Below, piece after piece: positions 1 to 6,278 of a stretch of DNA of 6,483 nt. The position numbers and the translations under genes are program-made. Numbering within the stretch: position 1 is the stretch's first letter; each line of letters opens with the position of its first letter. The notes under the pieces were generated by a model, which ran no database searches, was not told the origin of the DNA, and was given only the letters and a program-made list of their open reading frames with translations. The DNA lies in contig SHMQ01000055.1 in assembly GCA_008534395.1 (NCBI GenBank), positions 1-6,483 of the forward strand, given 5' to 3'. Source of the stretch: Candidatus Acidulodesulfobacterium acidiphilum (lineage in GTDB: Bacteria; SZUA-79; Acidulodesulfobacterales; Acidulodesulfobacteraceae).

Positions 1-104
1 GAATGACGGAACTCAGCTTAGTACCTATGATAGCGGAAAGCAAAGGCATGAGTTTTATAGAATTAATAGAAAATATAATAGAAGATGCGGTTGCAAAAAA
101 ATAA
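1..104 (+). CDS. ddl: D-alanine-D-alanine ligase, C-terminal end (partial)
   Basis: This is the 3' end of a gene that starts before the window. The reading frame through position 3 gives 33 residues, beginning MTELSLVPMIAESKGMSF, and stops at TAA 102-104. In the Ddl family (ATP-grasp enzymes that join two D-alanines for the peptidoglycan stem peptide in the cytoplasm) the protein ends with a 'PGMT-SLVPMAA---G-SF-EL' segment. It carries the end of the active-site region and a final helix, and the visible residues match it well. The position directly before ftsQ is the usual one in dcw clusters and supports the call. The last 20 bases overlap the start of ftsQ in another frame, which suggests cotranscription and coupled translation. 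Only the tail is visible, so catalytic residues further upstream cannot be checked. Confidence 0.88.
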   Translation, partial: MTELSLVPMIAESKGMSFIELIENIIEDAVAKK

Positions 105-957
105 AAATAATATAAGACGTAAAAAAACTTTAATAAGTAAAAATAGCAAAAGTAGTTTTGGAAAATATTTTATCAAATTATTTTATATTTTTGCGGTCAT
201 TATAATAATATTTGCTTCAGGATATTATGGGTATAAATTTTACAATTATTTTTTTTTAAATAAAAAAGTTTTTAAATTAAAAAAAATAGAAATTGTAGGA
301 AAAAATATTACTAATAAAGAAAAAAATAAAATAATTGCGCAGTCGGGATTATTTAAAAACGAAAATTTAATAAATATAAATTTAAAAAAGCTTTCGAGGT
401 TGGCGGCTTCTTACAGATGGGTCAAAAACGTTACGGTTTACAGAAAATTTCCGGACGCTATAGTAATAGTCATAAAAAAAAGGAAAATTTTTGCGATGGT
501 AGTTTATAAGAATAAGTTATACTATGTTTCTAAAACGGGTTACATCATTGGAAAAGCCGGCGTACATTCCGGTTACGGATACCCCGTTATTACAGGTTTG
601 AATACTGACAATTCCGGCGTTTATTTCAAAAAATTAAAAAAAGCTTTATCTTTTTTAAAAATTTCATCGCATTCCATCCTTTCGGGGCTTAGGGGAGAAA
701 TTCACGTAGAGAAGGATGACGGAATAGCGCTTTATACGCGCAAAGGATTATGCATAAAGTTTGGAATAGGCAATTATAGAAATAAACTTAAAACGCTGAA
801 AAAACTTTTTTTAGAAATTAACGCAATTCATATTAGATATAAAAATTATATAAATTTGGAATATAAAAACGAAGCCGTTATAAAAGTAAATAAAGGTTCG
901 AGGGTTTTGCCGGCAGGTTATAAAGCAGAACATATTAACAGCGGTATATTTAAATAA
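85..957 (+). CDS. ftsQ: Cell division protein FtsQ
   Basis: A 290-residue bitopic membrane protein of the divisome; family members bridge early and late division proteins through FtsB and FtsL. The order of segments is that of FtsQ: a strongly basic cytoplasmic tail (about residues 1-28), one membrane helix (about 30-50, rich in I, F, A and Y), a POTRA domain (about 63-131, from FKLKKIEIVGKNIT to FPDAIVIVIKKR) and the FtsQ/DivIB beta domain (about 134-269, with YYVSKTGYIIG and PVITGL). Length is normal for the family. ATG 85 is the first possible start, because a stop lies just upstream in this frame (TAG 79-81). It has no clear Shine-Dalgarno site, so translation is probably coupled to ddl, which it overlaps by 20 bases. 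The first half is very rich in A/T, Lys, Ile and Asn and contains runs of nine T and eight A. FtsQ diverges fast, so the call rests on architecture plus position between ddl and ftsA. Confidence 0.9.
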   Translation: MRLQKNKNNIRRKKTLISKNSKSSFGKYFIKLFYIFAVIIIIFASGYYGYKFYNYFFLNKKVFKLKKIEIVGKNITNKEKNKIIAQSGLFKNENLININLKKLSRLAASYRWVKNVTVYRKFPDAIVIVIKKRKIFAMVVYKNKLYYVSKTGYIIGKAGVHSGYGYPVITGLNTDNSGVYFKKLKKALSFLKISSHSILSGLRGEIHVEKDDGIALYTRKGLCIKFGIGNYRNKLKTLKKLFLEINAIHIRYKNYINLEYKNEAVIKVNKGSRVLPAGYKAEHINSGIFK

Positions 958-980
958 TTAAGCGTTTTTTATATATAACA

Positions 981-984
981 GAGG
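981..984 (+). promoter_or_regulatory. Shine-Dalgarno site deciding the ftsA start
   Basis: GAGG at 981-984 directly touches the upstream TTG (985), which leaves no spacer for that start. It lies six bases before a second in-frame TTG at 991, a normal distance. This favours TTG 991 as the ftsA start. No ATG or GTG in the frame lies close enough to compete. Confidence 0.65.
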
Positions 985-990
985 TTGAGA

Positions 991-2226
991 TTGGAAAAGA
1001 ACGATAACATTTTCGTGGGCTTAGATATCGGGACTACAAAAGTCTGCGCTATAGTCGCCGAAGCAAAAGGCGATTCATTGGATATCATAGGCGTAGGCAG
1101 CAGCACTTCTACGGGATTAAAAAACGGAGTAGTCGTAAATATCGAAAATACGGTAGATTCTATTGCCAAAGCCGTAGAAGATGCTGAATTAATGGCTGGC
1201 TATCAGATTCAATCCGCCACGGTCGGCATTGCGGGTTCCCATATCCGCGGTTTCAGCGGCAGGGGAATCGTAGCCGTCAAAAGCAGGGAAGTGGCACAGC
1301 AGGACGTAGAAAGGGTTTTGTCCGCGGCGAAAACCATATCCATACCTATCGACCATGAGGTTATACATGTAATTCCGCAGGGTTTTTCCGTGGACGACCA
1401 GGACGACGTTAAAAATCCCGTCGGCATGAGCGGACTCAGGCTGGAAGCCACCGTACATATAGTTACCGCTTCAAGCATAGCCGCGCAGAATATAGTTAAA
1501 TGCGTCAATAAAGCGGGAATAGACGTTTCCGAAATCGTGCTCGAACAGATAGCGTCGAGCGAAGCCGTGCTGACCGAAGACGAAAAAGAGCTCGGAGTGG
1601 CGCTTATCGATATAGGCGGCGGAACGACCGACATTGCAATTTTTAACGGCGGAAATATAATACATACTTTCGTCATTCCTAAAGGAGGACAGAGCGTTAC
1701 GAGCGACGTATCTAAGGGAACTACGACTATACCTCAGGAAGCAGAAAAAATAAAGATAAGATACGGAATAGCAAAAGAGTCTCTTGCCGGAAAAGACGAA
1801 ATAATAGAAATTCCCGGATTCGGCGGCAGACCGCCTAGACCTATATCGCGACAGCTGCTCGGCAATATTATCGAACAGAGAATGGCGGAAATTTTTACTT
1901 GGATAAGAAAAAATATCGAGAAGAACGGTCTTGAAAGCAAAATTCTTTCCGGTTACGTTATTACCGGAGGCGCGGCGTTAATAGACGGTTCGGCGGAACT
2001 TGCCGAAGAAATTTTTAACGCTCCGGTAAGAATAGGCTATCCTTTAAACGTCGGCGGTTTGACGGACGCAGTCAGCTCTTCGGTGTATTCCACCGCCGTA
2101 GGTCTCGTGAAATATGCTTATAAAAACGGCAAGCGGAACAAAAAATCTTTTTCTTATAAAAAAGGGGATAGTTTTATAGACGAAATAAAAAAATGGTTTT
2201 CCGATTTACTTGATTACTTTTTCTAA
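991..2226 (+). CDS. ftsA: Cell division protein FtsA
   Basis: Actin-like ATPase of the divisome that anchors FtsZ filaments to the inner face of the cytoplasmic membrane and recruits later division proteins. From TTG 991 the protein has 411 residues (413 from TTG 985), the usual length. Visible motifs are the phosphate-1 loop VGLDIGTTKVCAIVAE near the N-terminus (about residues 9-24), the FtsA-specific 1C region (about 80-165, including HVIPQGFSVDD), the phosphate-2 motif ALIDIGGGTTDIAIF (about 204-218) and the adenosine motif VITGGAALIDG (about 323-333). At the C-terminus, after a basic linker, the amphipathic segment SFIDEIKKWFSDLLDYFF is a typical membrane-targeting helix. It lies between ftsQ (33-base gap) and ftsZ, the standard order. 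The protein looks complete, with all nucleotide-binding motifs intact. The gene is visibly less AT-biased than ftsQ. Confidence 0.96.
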   Translation: MEKNDNIFVGLDIGTTKVCAIVAEAKGDSLDIIGVGSSTSTGLKNGVVVNIENTVDSIAKAVEDAELMAGYQIQSATVGIAGSHIRGFSGRGIVAVKSREVAQQDVERVLSAAKTISIPIDHEVIHVIPQGFSVDDQDDVKNPVGMSGLRLEATVHIVTASSIAAQNIVKCVNKAGIDVSEIVLEQIASSEAVLTEDEKELGVALIDIGGGTTDIAIFNGGNIIHTFVIPKGGQSVTSDVSKGTTTIPQEAEKIKIRYGIAKESLAGKDEIIEIPGFGGRPPRPISRQLLGNIIEQRMAEIFTWIRKNIEKNGLESKILSGYVITGGAALIDGSAELAEEIFNAPVRIGYPLNVGGLTDAVSSSVYSTAVGLVKYAYKNGKRNKKSFSYKKGDSFIDEIKKWFSDLLDYFF

Positions 2227-2229
2227 ACT

Positions 2230-2258
2230 TTGTTATTTTTTTTTACGATATATATATT
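2230..2258 (+). promoter_or_regulatory. Possible sigma70-type promoter for ftsZ
   Basis: TTGTTA (2230-2235) and TATATT (2253-2258) are separated by 17 bases, the optimal spacing for a housekeeping sigma factor; four of six and five of six bases match consensus. Initiation would be near 2265, about 44 bases before the ftsZ ATG. An ftsZ-proximal promoter is common in dcw clusters because FtsZ is needed in excess over FtsA. In such AT-rich DNA a chance match is possible. Confidence 0.4.
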
Positions 2259-2261
2259 AAT

Positions 2262-2284
2262 GCAGTGACAGTTTTCGGCACTGC
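2262..2284 (+). promoter_or_regulatory. Small stem-loop in the ftsZ leader
   Basis: GCAGTG (2262-2267) can pair with CACTGC (2279-2284) across an 11-base loop. It lies between the putative promoter and the Shine-Dalgarno site. No T-run follows, so it is not a standard intrinsic terminator. It could stabilise the 5' end of an ftsZ transcript or bind a regulator, but the stem is only six base pairs. Confidence 0.3.
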
Positions 2285-2298
2285 CACAAAATAGCGAC

Positions 2299-2303
2299 GG
2301 AGG
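2299..2303 (+). promoter_or_regulatory. Strong Shine-Dalgarno site of ftsZ
   Basis: GGAGG at 2299-2303 sits five bases before ATG 2309. It is the best ribosome-binding site among the genes of this window, in line with the high FtsZ level that cells need relative to FtsA and FtsQ. Confidence 0.85.
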
Positions 2304-2308
2304 ATATC

Positions 2309-3517
2309 ATGTTAGAATTTATCGAGAACAACGAATTGGCGGCAAAAATAAAAGTTATAGGAGTAGGCGGAGGCGGCGGAAACGCGGTTAACACAATGAT
2401 TGCGGCGGGGCTTTCCGGAGCCGAGTTCATAGTCGCCAATACCGATGCTCAGGCGCTTAAAGCAAATTTATCCAATATAAAAATTCAGCTTGGAGAACAG
2501 GTAACCAGAGGACTCGGTGCGGGAGCTAATCCGGAAGTCGGCAGAAAATCAGCTATGGAAGACAGGGAAAGGGTTAAAGAACTTCTCGAAGGTTCAGACA
2601 TGGTTTTTATTACCGCCGGACTTGGAGGAGGTACCGGAACGGGCGCAGCGCCGATAATAGCCGAAGTAGCCAAAGAAGTAGGAGCGTTAACCGTTGCCGT
2701 AGTTACAAAACCTTTTATTTTTGAAGGTAACAGAAGAATGAAGCAGGCGGAAGAAGGATTGAGGGAATTAAAAAATACCGTCGATACCGTAATTACCATA
2801 CCTAATCAGAGGCTTCTCGCCGTCGCCGGTAAAAATACTTCCATGATAGACGCTTTTAAAAAAGTCGACGAGGTTCTTCTTCAGGCGGTTAAGGGTATAT
2901 CCGATTTAATAAACGTTCACGGTCTTATAAACGTAGATTTTGCCGACGTTAAAACGATTATGTCGGAAATGGGTATGGCTCTTATGGGAACAGGAGTAGC
3001 GCAAGGCGAGAACAGAGCATTGGAAGCTGCGCAGAAAGCCGTTTCCAGCCCTCTTTTAGAAGATATAAAAATAGAAGGCGCAAGAGGACTATTAATAAAT
3101 ATTGCAGGCGGAAAAGACATGGGTATTGCCGAGGTAAGCGAGGCCGCAGAAAAGATTAAGTCCGAAGCTCATCCTGATGCAAATATAATATTCGGAGCGG
3201 TTATAAACGACGAACTTGAAGACAGGATGATGATTACCGTTATAGCTACTGGTTTAGGCGGTGAAGCCAAGCCCGTCTCTTTAGTTTCGGTTCAGGGCGG
3301 AGCCGCTTCTCAACAGGCGCAGGGATTAAGCCAGACCGTTAAAGCGCCGTTTTCCGAAGACGATAATACTCCGCCGGTTAAACCTGTTTCCGATACCGTC
3401 GTAAATATAAAAGAAACGCCCTCGTATATCGAAAGATTTTCCGATGTGGAAGAGGAAGTCAATTACGAGGACGACCAGTGGGATATTCCTACGTTTATGA
3501 GAAAGCAGGCGGATTAA
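2309..3517 (+). CDS. ftsZ: Cell division protein FtsZ
   Basis: Tubulin-like GTPase that polymerises into the Z-ring at midcell; 402 residues, a usual length. The N-terminal GTPase domain starts with KVIGVGGGGGNAVNTMI (about residues 15-31) and carries the tubulin signature GGGTGTGAAP (107-116). The T7 loop NVDFADVKTIM (208-218) includes Asp209 and Asp212, which complete the active site of the next subunit in the filament. The C-terminal polymerisation domain runs to about residue 318 (DRMMITVIATGLGG). A flexible linker rich in S, Q, P and acidic residues follows (about 320-388). The protein ends with the conserved peptide WDIPTFMRKQ (391-400), the docking site for FtsA and other partners. The start is fixed by a strong Shine-Dalgarno site. 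All key residues are present and nothing suggests damage. Confidence 0.98.
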   Translation: MLEFIENNELAAKIKVIGVGGGGGNAVNTMIAAGLSGAEFIVANTDAQALKANLSNIKIQLGEQVTRGLGAGANPEVGRKSAMEDRERVKELLEGSDMVFITAGLGGGTGTGAAPIIAEVAKEVGALTVAVVTKPFIFEGNRRMKQAEEGLRELKNTVDTVITIPNQRLLAVAGKNTSMIDAFKKVDEVLLQAVKGISDLINVHGLINVDFADVKTIMSEMGMALMGTGVAQGENRALEAAQKAVSSPLLEDIKIEGARGLLINIAGGKDMGIAEVSEAAEKIKSEAHPDANIIFGAVINDELEDRMMITVIATGLGGEAKPVSLVSVQGGAASQQAQGLSQTVKAPFSEDDNTPPVKPVSDTVVNIKETPSYIERFSDVEEEVNYEDDQWDIPTFMRKQAD

Positions 3518-3523
3518 TTTAAT

Positions 3524-3540
3524 AATATATTATATATATT
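3524..3540. promoter_or_regulatory. AT palindrome before the modE-like gene
   Basis: AATATAT (3524-3530) and ATATATT (3534-3540) form a perfect inverted repeat around TAT, ending two bases before the start codon of the ModE-like gene. Known ModE operators are AT-rich palindromes with TATA-containing half-sites, so autoregulation is conceivable. The stretch could equally be a -10 region or plain AT-rich intergenic DNA; simple TA alternation makes palindromes by chance. Confidence 0.25.
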
Positions 3541-3542
3541 GT

Positions 3543-3935
3543 ATGCCAAACTCTAAGTCCGGTAAATCCGGCGGTTTTGTTGATTATGATATAAAAGCAA
3601 AAATCTGGCTTGAAAAAAACGGCGAGCCGGTCTTCGGAATGGGCAGGTTTATGCTTTTAAAAAAAATAGGAACTTCGGGTTCGATATCTTCAGCGGCAAA
3701 AGAACTCGGATATTCTTATAAAAAAGCATGGAGTTTCATAAATCTTATGGAAAAGAGATTCGGATTCGAACTCGTCGATAAAAAAATAGGCGGAAGATAC
3801 GGCGGCGGTTCTGTTTTAACCGAACATGCAAAAAAAATAATGGCGGAATACGAAAAACTGCTTGAAAAGGAAAAAACGTTCTTAGACGATTATCATGCGC
3901 AAACCCCGCATCTCTTACAGCCCTCGAAACACTGA
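3543..3935 (+). CDS. ModE-type winged-helix regulator, DNA-binding domain only
   Basis: A 130-residue protein matching the N-terminal DNA-binding domain of ModE, the molybdate-responsive regulator, which has a LysR-type winged helix-turn-helix. The visible core is about residues 29-110: FGMGRFMLLKKIGTSGSISS, then AAKELGYSYKKAWSFINLME (recognition helix region), then the family-typical glycine-rich wing GGRYGGGSVLT (83-93) and a final long helix. The molybdate-binding Mop/TOBE domains of full ModE are missing, so it cannot sense the oxyanion the same way. Such short relatives occur in many bacteria, and their signal is often unknown. ATG 3543 has no Shine-Dalgarno site; it follows ftsZ by 25 bases and may be read from the same transcript. 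The last 13 residues (HAQTPHLLQPSKH) lie in DNA that also encodes the end of the opposite radical SAM gene. The target genes are unknown; no molybdate transporter is visible here. Confidence 0.85.
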   Translation: MPNSKSGKSGGFVDYDIKAKIWLEKNGEPVFGMGRFMLLKKIGTSGSISSAAKELGYSYKKAWSFINLMEKRFGFELVDKKIGGRYGGGSVLTEHAKKIMAEYEKLLEKEKTFLDDYHAQTPHLLQPSKH

Positions 3936-5644
3936 GGCGTAGTTTTAAGGTTAAGCGCTCTTTTATATTCTTCCAGCAGGTATCGTTTCGTAACGCCCTG
4001 GTCTATTATATCCCAGGGAAGAAGTTCGCCCGTGCCTATTTTCCTGATAAATCCGTCCATACGCAAGCCTTTGTCTTCCGCGGCTTTTTTAATGCTTGTT
4101 TTATTAAGAAAAGAATATACCAAAATATCGGTAGAAAGTCTTGAACCTCTCGCAAAAAAAGCCTCGGTAAACGCGGCGTTTAAAGAGTTTATATTTACGT
4201 CGAGATTAGGCATGTTCCTAAGACCGTTAGCAATGTAAGATGCTTTTTTTCTAAGAATTTTTAAATCTTCAAAATTTTCCCACTGCAGCGGCGTCCATGC
4301 TTTAGGCACGAAAGGGCTGAACGAAGCCGTTAGTTTGCCTATTCTTTTATTCGCCTTAGATGCCGATATAAATTCTTTAAGTATTGTTTTCACTAATTTA
4401 ACCGTATCGTCCATATCGTCTTTGTTTTCATACGGCAGTCCGAACATAAAATATAGTTTTATTCCGGTTATGCCTCTTTTAACGATATCGCCGACGGACG
4501 TTATTATATTTTCGTTGCTTAGAACTTTATTTAACATTTTTTTTAGCCGTTCCGAACCGGTTTCTATTCCTATAGTCACCGTTTTTATTCCGGATTCTTT
4601 GATCATATCCAGATTATTTTCGTCTAAGCAGTCGAATCTGACGGACGACAGGGAAAAATTTCTGCCGGAATCTAAAGAAAAGCGCATAATTTTAGCAATA
4701 TTTTTACCGTCCATAGTCCCGAATCCGACGAACCCGGCTTTCTCGTTTTCGCCGGTAGCGGATATCGCCTCGTTTACGGCGTCTATTGTAGATTCTCTTA
4801 AAGGCAGATAAATGAAACCGGCGCTGCAAAATCTGCATCCTCTTTTGCACCCCCTTTCGATTTCTATCATATTTATATTGCTTAATTCAGAAAATTCCGT
4901 GGTAATAACCGATGAAGAAAACGAAAGGTTTTCGTCCGTCCAACGCCTTGCGACTCTTTTAGGAAAACCGTTTGCTATTTTAATTTCGTTTAAAATATAA
5001 GGGTTTTTTGGATCGAAAATAAAATCGTATTCCGAAGGAACGTATATTCCTTTAATTCCGGCAGAAGAATTTATAATTTCATATTTATCGGGTTTATTTT
5101 TAGATTTAATTTTTTCAAAAAAATCCGGAAATATTGCCTCCGCTTCGCCTATAAACATTAGGTCGAAAATAGGCGCGACAGGTTCCGGATTTAAAAACGC
5201 AATAACTCCGCCAGCCATAATAAGCGGAAAATTTTCGTTTCTGTCTTTAGACAAGAACGGTATTTTTTCTGCGGATAAGATAGAAAGTATATTTACGAAA
5301 TCGTTTTCGTAGCTTAAAGAAAAAAAAATAAAATCGTAATCTTTGAGTCTCCGCCTTGTTTCAAGAGATATAACGCCCTTCGATAAATCGTCCTGCATAA
5401 AAGCTCTGTCGCAGGACATAAAGCCGGAACGGTTTATAAGTTCGTACGCCCTTAAAAAACCGAGATTAGACATTGCTACGCCGTAGTAATTCGGGAAAAC
5501 CATTACTGCTTTTAAATAGGCGTTTGCCCTGTTTAAATTTGCAAGACGGTTGCGTTCAGACCTTAAGTAGATATCGTATAATCCGCCGATATCTCTATAT
5601 GCCGGATTTCGTCGTGCAGGGTTATTAAATTTATAATCTTTCAT
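3893..5644 (-). CDS. Radical SAM protein with B12-binding-like N-terminal region (COG1032 / TIGR03960-like)
   Basis: A 583-residue protein of unknown substrate. Residues about 45-170 (VMVFPNYYGVAMSNLGFLRA, then DFIFFSLSYENDF, then PLIMAGGVIAFLNPEPVAPI, then DLMFIGEAE) resemble the Rossmann-like region of B12-binding radical SAM enzymes, but the classical DxHxxG cobalamin ligand motif is not seen. The radical SAM core (about 255-450) has the CX3CX2C cluster motif CKRGCRFC (Cys266, Cys270, Cys273), which holds the [4Fe-4S] cluster that cleaves S-adenosylmethionine, and a later GIETGSERL motif. The C-terminus (ELLPWDIIDQG, then CFEGCKRCGVCA) adds a CX3CX2CX2C set (Cys572, 576, 579, 582) that may bind a second Fe-S cluster. 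Relatives are often fused or adjacent to a DUF2344 protein; none is present here. ATG 5644 has no clear Shine-Dalgarno site. The gene follows cbiX after 54 bases and probably shares its transcript. Its 3' end overlaps the modE-like gene by 43 bases. Confidence 0.85.
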   Translation of the reverse strand: MKDYKFNNPARRNPAYRDIGGLYDIYLRSERNRLANLNRANAYLKAVMVFPNYYGVAMSNLGFLRAYELINRSGFMSCDRAFMQDDLSKGVISLETRRRLKDYDFIFFSLSYENDFVNILSILSAEKIPFLSKDRNENFPLIMAGGVIAFLNPEPVAPIFDLMFIGEAEAIFPDFFEKIKSKNKPDKYEIINSSAGIKGIYVPSEYDFIFDPKNPYILNEIKIANGFPKRVARRWTDENLSFSSSVITTEFSELSNINMIEIERGCKRGCRFCSAGFIYLPLRESTIDAVNEAISATGENEKAGFVGFGTMDGKNIAKIMRFSLDSGRNFSLSSVRFDCLDENNLDMIKESGIKTVTIGIETGSERLKKMLNKVLSNENIITSVGDIVKRGITGIKLYFMFGLPYENKDDMDDTVKLVKTILKEFISASKANKRIGKLTASFSPFVPKAWTPLQWENFEDLKILRKKASYIANGLRNMPNLDVNINSLNAAFTEAFFARGSRLSTDILVYSFLNKTSIKKAAEDKGLRMDGFIRKIGTGELLPWDIIDQGVTKRYLLEEYKRALNLKTTPQCFEGCKRCGVCA

Positions 5645-5698
5645 AAAATAAGGCGGATATTTCGTCTGCGTCTGCCGTATAATGCAGGCTTATAATAT

Positions 5699-6076
5699 CT
5701 ATAAAGGTTTAACGGCGGCAATTTTTTCTGCGACGAGGTCGGCGATTCTTTCGTCCACTCCCAGATAATCGCCGAGTTTAAAATTGATTTCGGGGTATTT
5801 TTCGCCGTATTTTCTTAATATTTCAGGAATATCTCTCGAAACGTGGTTTCCGGAATACAGGAAATAAGGTATTACGTATATCGAATCAAAATTTTCTTCC
5901 GCCAATTTTTCCAGTATATCGTTTATGTTGGGTTCCGCAAATTCTAAATATGCGCATTCTATTTTAACATCCTCGAATGGCACTTTAGACCTTATTATAT
6001 CGGTCATATTTCTTAAAATATCGTTTGCATCGCTTCTTCTCGAACCGTGACCGAGAAGCACTACCGATTCTTTCAT
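5699..6076 (-). CDS. cbiX: CbiX-type sirohydrochlorin chelatase, short form
   Basis: A 125-residue cytoplasmic protein of the small CbiX/SirB class II chelatase family, which inserts cobalt (cobalamin route) or iron (siroheme route) into sirohydrochlorin. The N-terminal LLGHGSRRSDAN carries the metal-binding His10. The second His, His78, lies in IPYFLYSGNHVSRDIPEIL, the other family hallmark, and LGDYLGVDERIADLVAEKI closes the domain. Short CbiX proteins of about 120-130 residues act as homodimers, while long forms contain two such halves, so this length is complete. ATG 6076 has only a weak AAAGGT site 11 bases upstream. It appears to head a two-gene unit with the radical SAM gene. Which metal it inserts cannot be told from the sequence, and the related family of iron chelatases (SirB) is an alternative name. 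Confidence 0.88.
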   Translation of the reverse strand: MKESVVLLGHGSRRSDANDILRNMTDIIRSKVPFEDVKIECAYLEFAEPNINDILEKLAEENFDSIYVIPYFLYSGNHVSRDIPEILRKYGEKYPEINFKLGDYLGVDERIADLVAEKIAAVKPL

Positions 6077-6114
6077 AATTTTAATTTACCTTTATTATTG
6101 TGTTGTTTTTTTCC

Positions 6115-6205
6115 GAAAAAGGTGTCAGATTAATTTTACGCAACACCTTGATAGTTAATTGCTGCTTTTCTTCGTATGCGTAAAACAAAATCTGACACCT
6201 TTTTC
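6115..6205. repeat. 91-base inverted-repeat element with 17-base perfect arms
   Basis: GAAAAAGGTGTCAGATT (6115-6131) is the exact reverse complement of 6189-6205. The similarity continues inward with a small indel: ATTTTACGC near 6133-6141 matches GCGTAAAA at 6178-6185. The left arm also has its own 7-base-pair hairpin, AAGGTGT (6119-6125) with ACACCTT (6143-6149). No coding region is evident between the arms. Motifs of the GGTGTCAG type recur in the intergenic DNA of many bacteria, some near Y1-type (REP-associated) transposases, so a non-autonomous REP or MITE-like element is the likely explanation. This last point is inference from memory of such repeats. Confidence 0.7.
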
Positions 6206-6270
6206 TATTTTCCCCTTCTATAGTTAATTGCTGCTTTTCGTATCCGAAAAATAAATCTGACCCTTTTTTC
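6151..6270 (-). repeat. Two direct copies of a roughly 50-base unit, 69 bases apart
   Basis: The 20 bases 6151-6170 recur exactly at 6220-6239. Each copy is followed by a CGTAT(G/C)CG(T/A)AAA segment and then by AATCTGAC(A/C)C(C/T)TTTTT, at 6189-6205 and, with 2 mismatches in 17, at 6254-6270. Read on the - strand each unit begins with AAAAAGG(T)GTCAGATT and ends at ATTAACTAT. The copies differ by a 3-base insertion and a few substitutions, so they are not a recent duplication. The first unit shares its outer end with the right arm of the inverted repeat. Confidence 0.75.
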
Positions 6271-6278
6271 TCCTTAAT

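Noticed and set aside
1209-1676. 155-codon open frame on the - strand inside ftsA
   Set aside because: It lies entirely antisense to well-conserved FtsA sequence, is rich in Ser, Thr and Pro as expected for a shadow frame, and shows no domain.
2262-2284. Intrinsic terminator between ftsA and ftsZ
   Set aside because: The T-run (around 2236-2244) comes before the hairpin rather than after it, and the stem is short, so terminator geometry is not met on the + strand.
2485-2799. 104-codon open frame on the - strand inside ftsZ
   Set aside because: It is antisense to the GTPase domain of FtsZ, including the tubulin signature, and shows no independent coding signs.
4335-4811. 158-codon open frame on the + strand inside the radical SAM gene
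   Set aside because: It is antisense to the radical SAM core with its intact cysteine motif; the hydrophobic composition is a shadow of the opposite strand.
5645-5698. Riboswitch (for example cobalamin-type) between cbiX and the radical SAM gene
   Set aside because: The 54-base gap is far too short for a cobalamin riboswitch, and no B12-box-like conserved sequence was recognised there or upstream of cbiX.
6115-6270. CRISPR array
   Set aside because: Repeat copies occur in both orientations, are only two or three in number, differ from each other and lack regular spacers; no cas gene is present.
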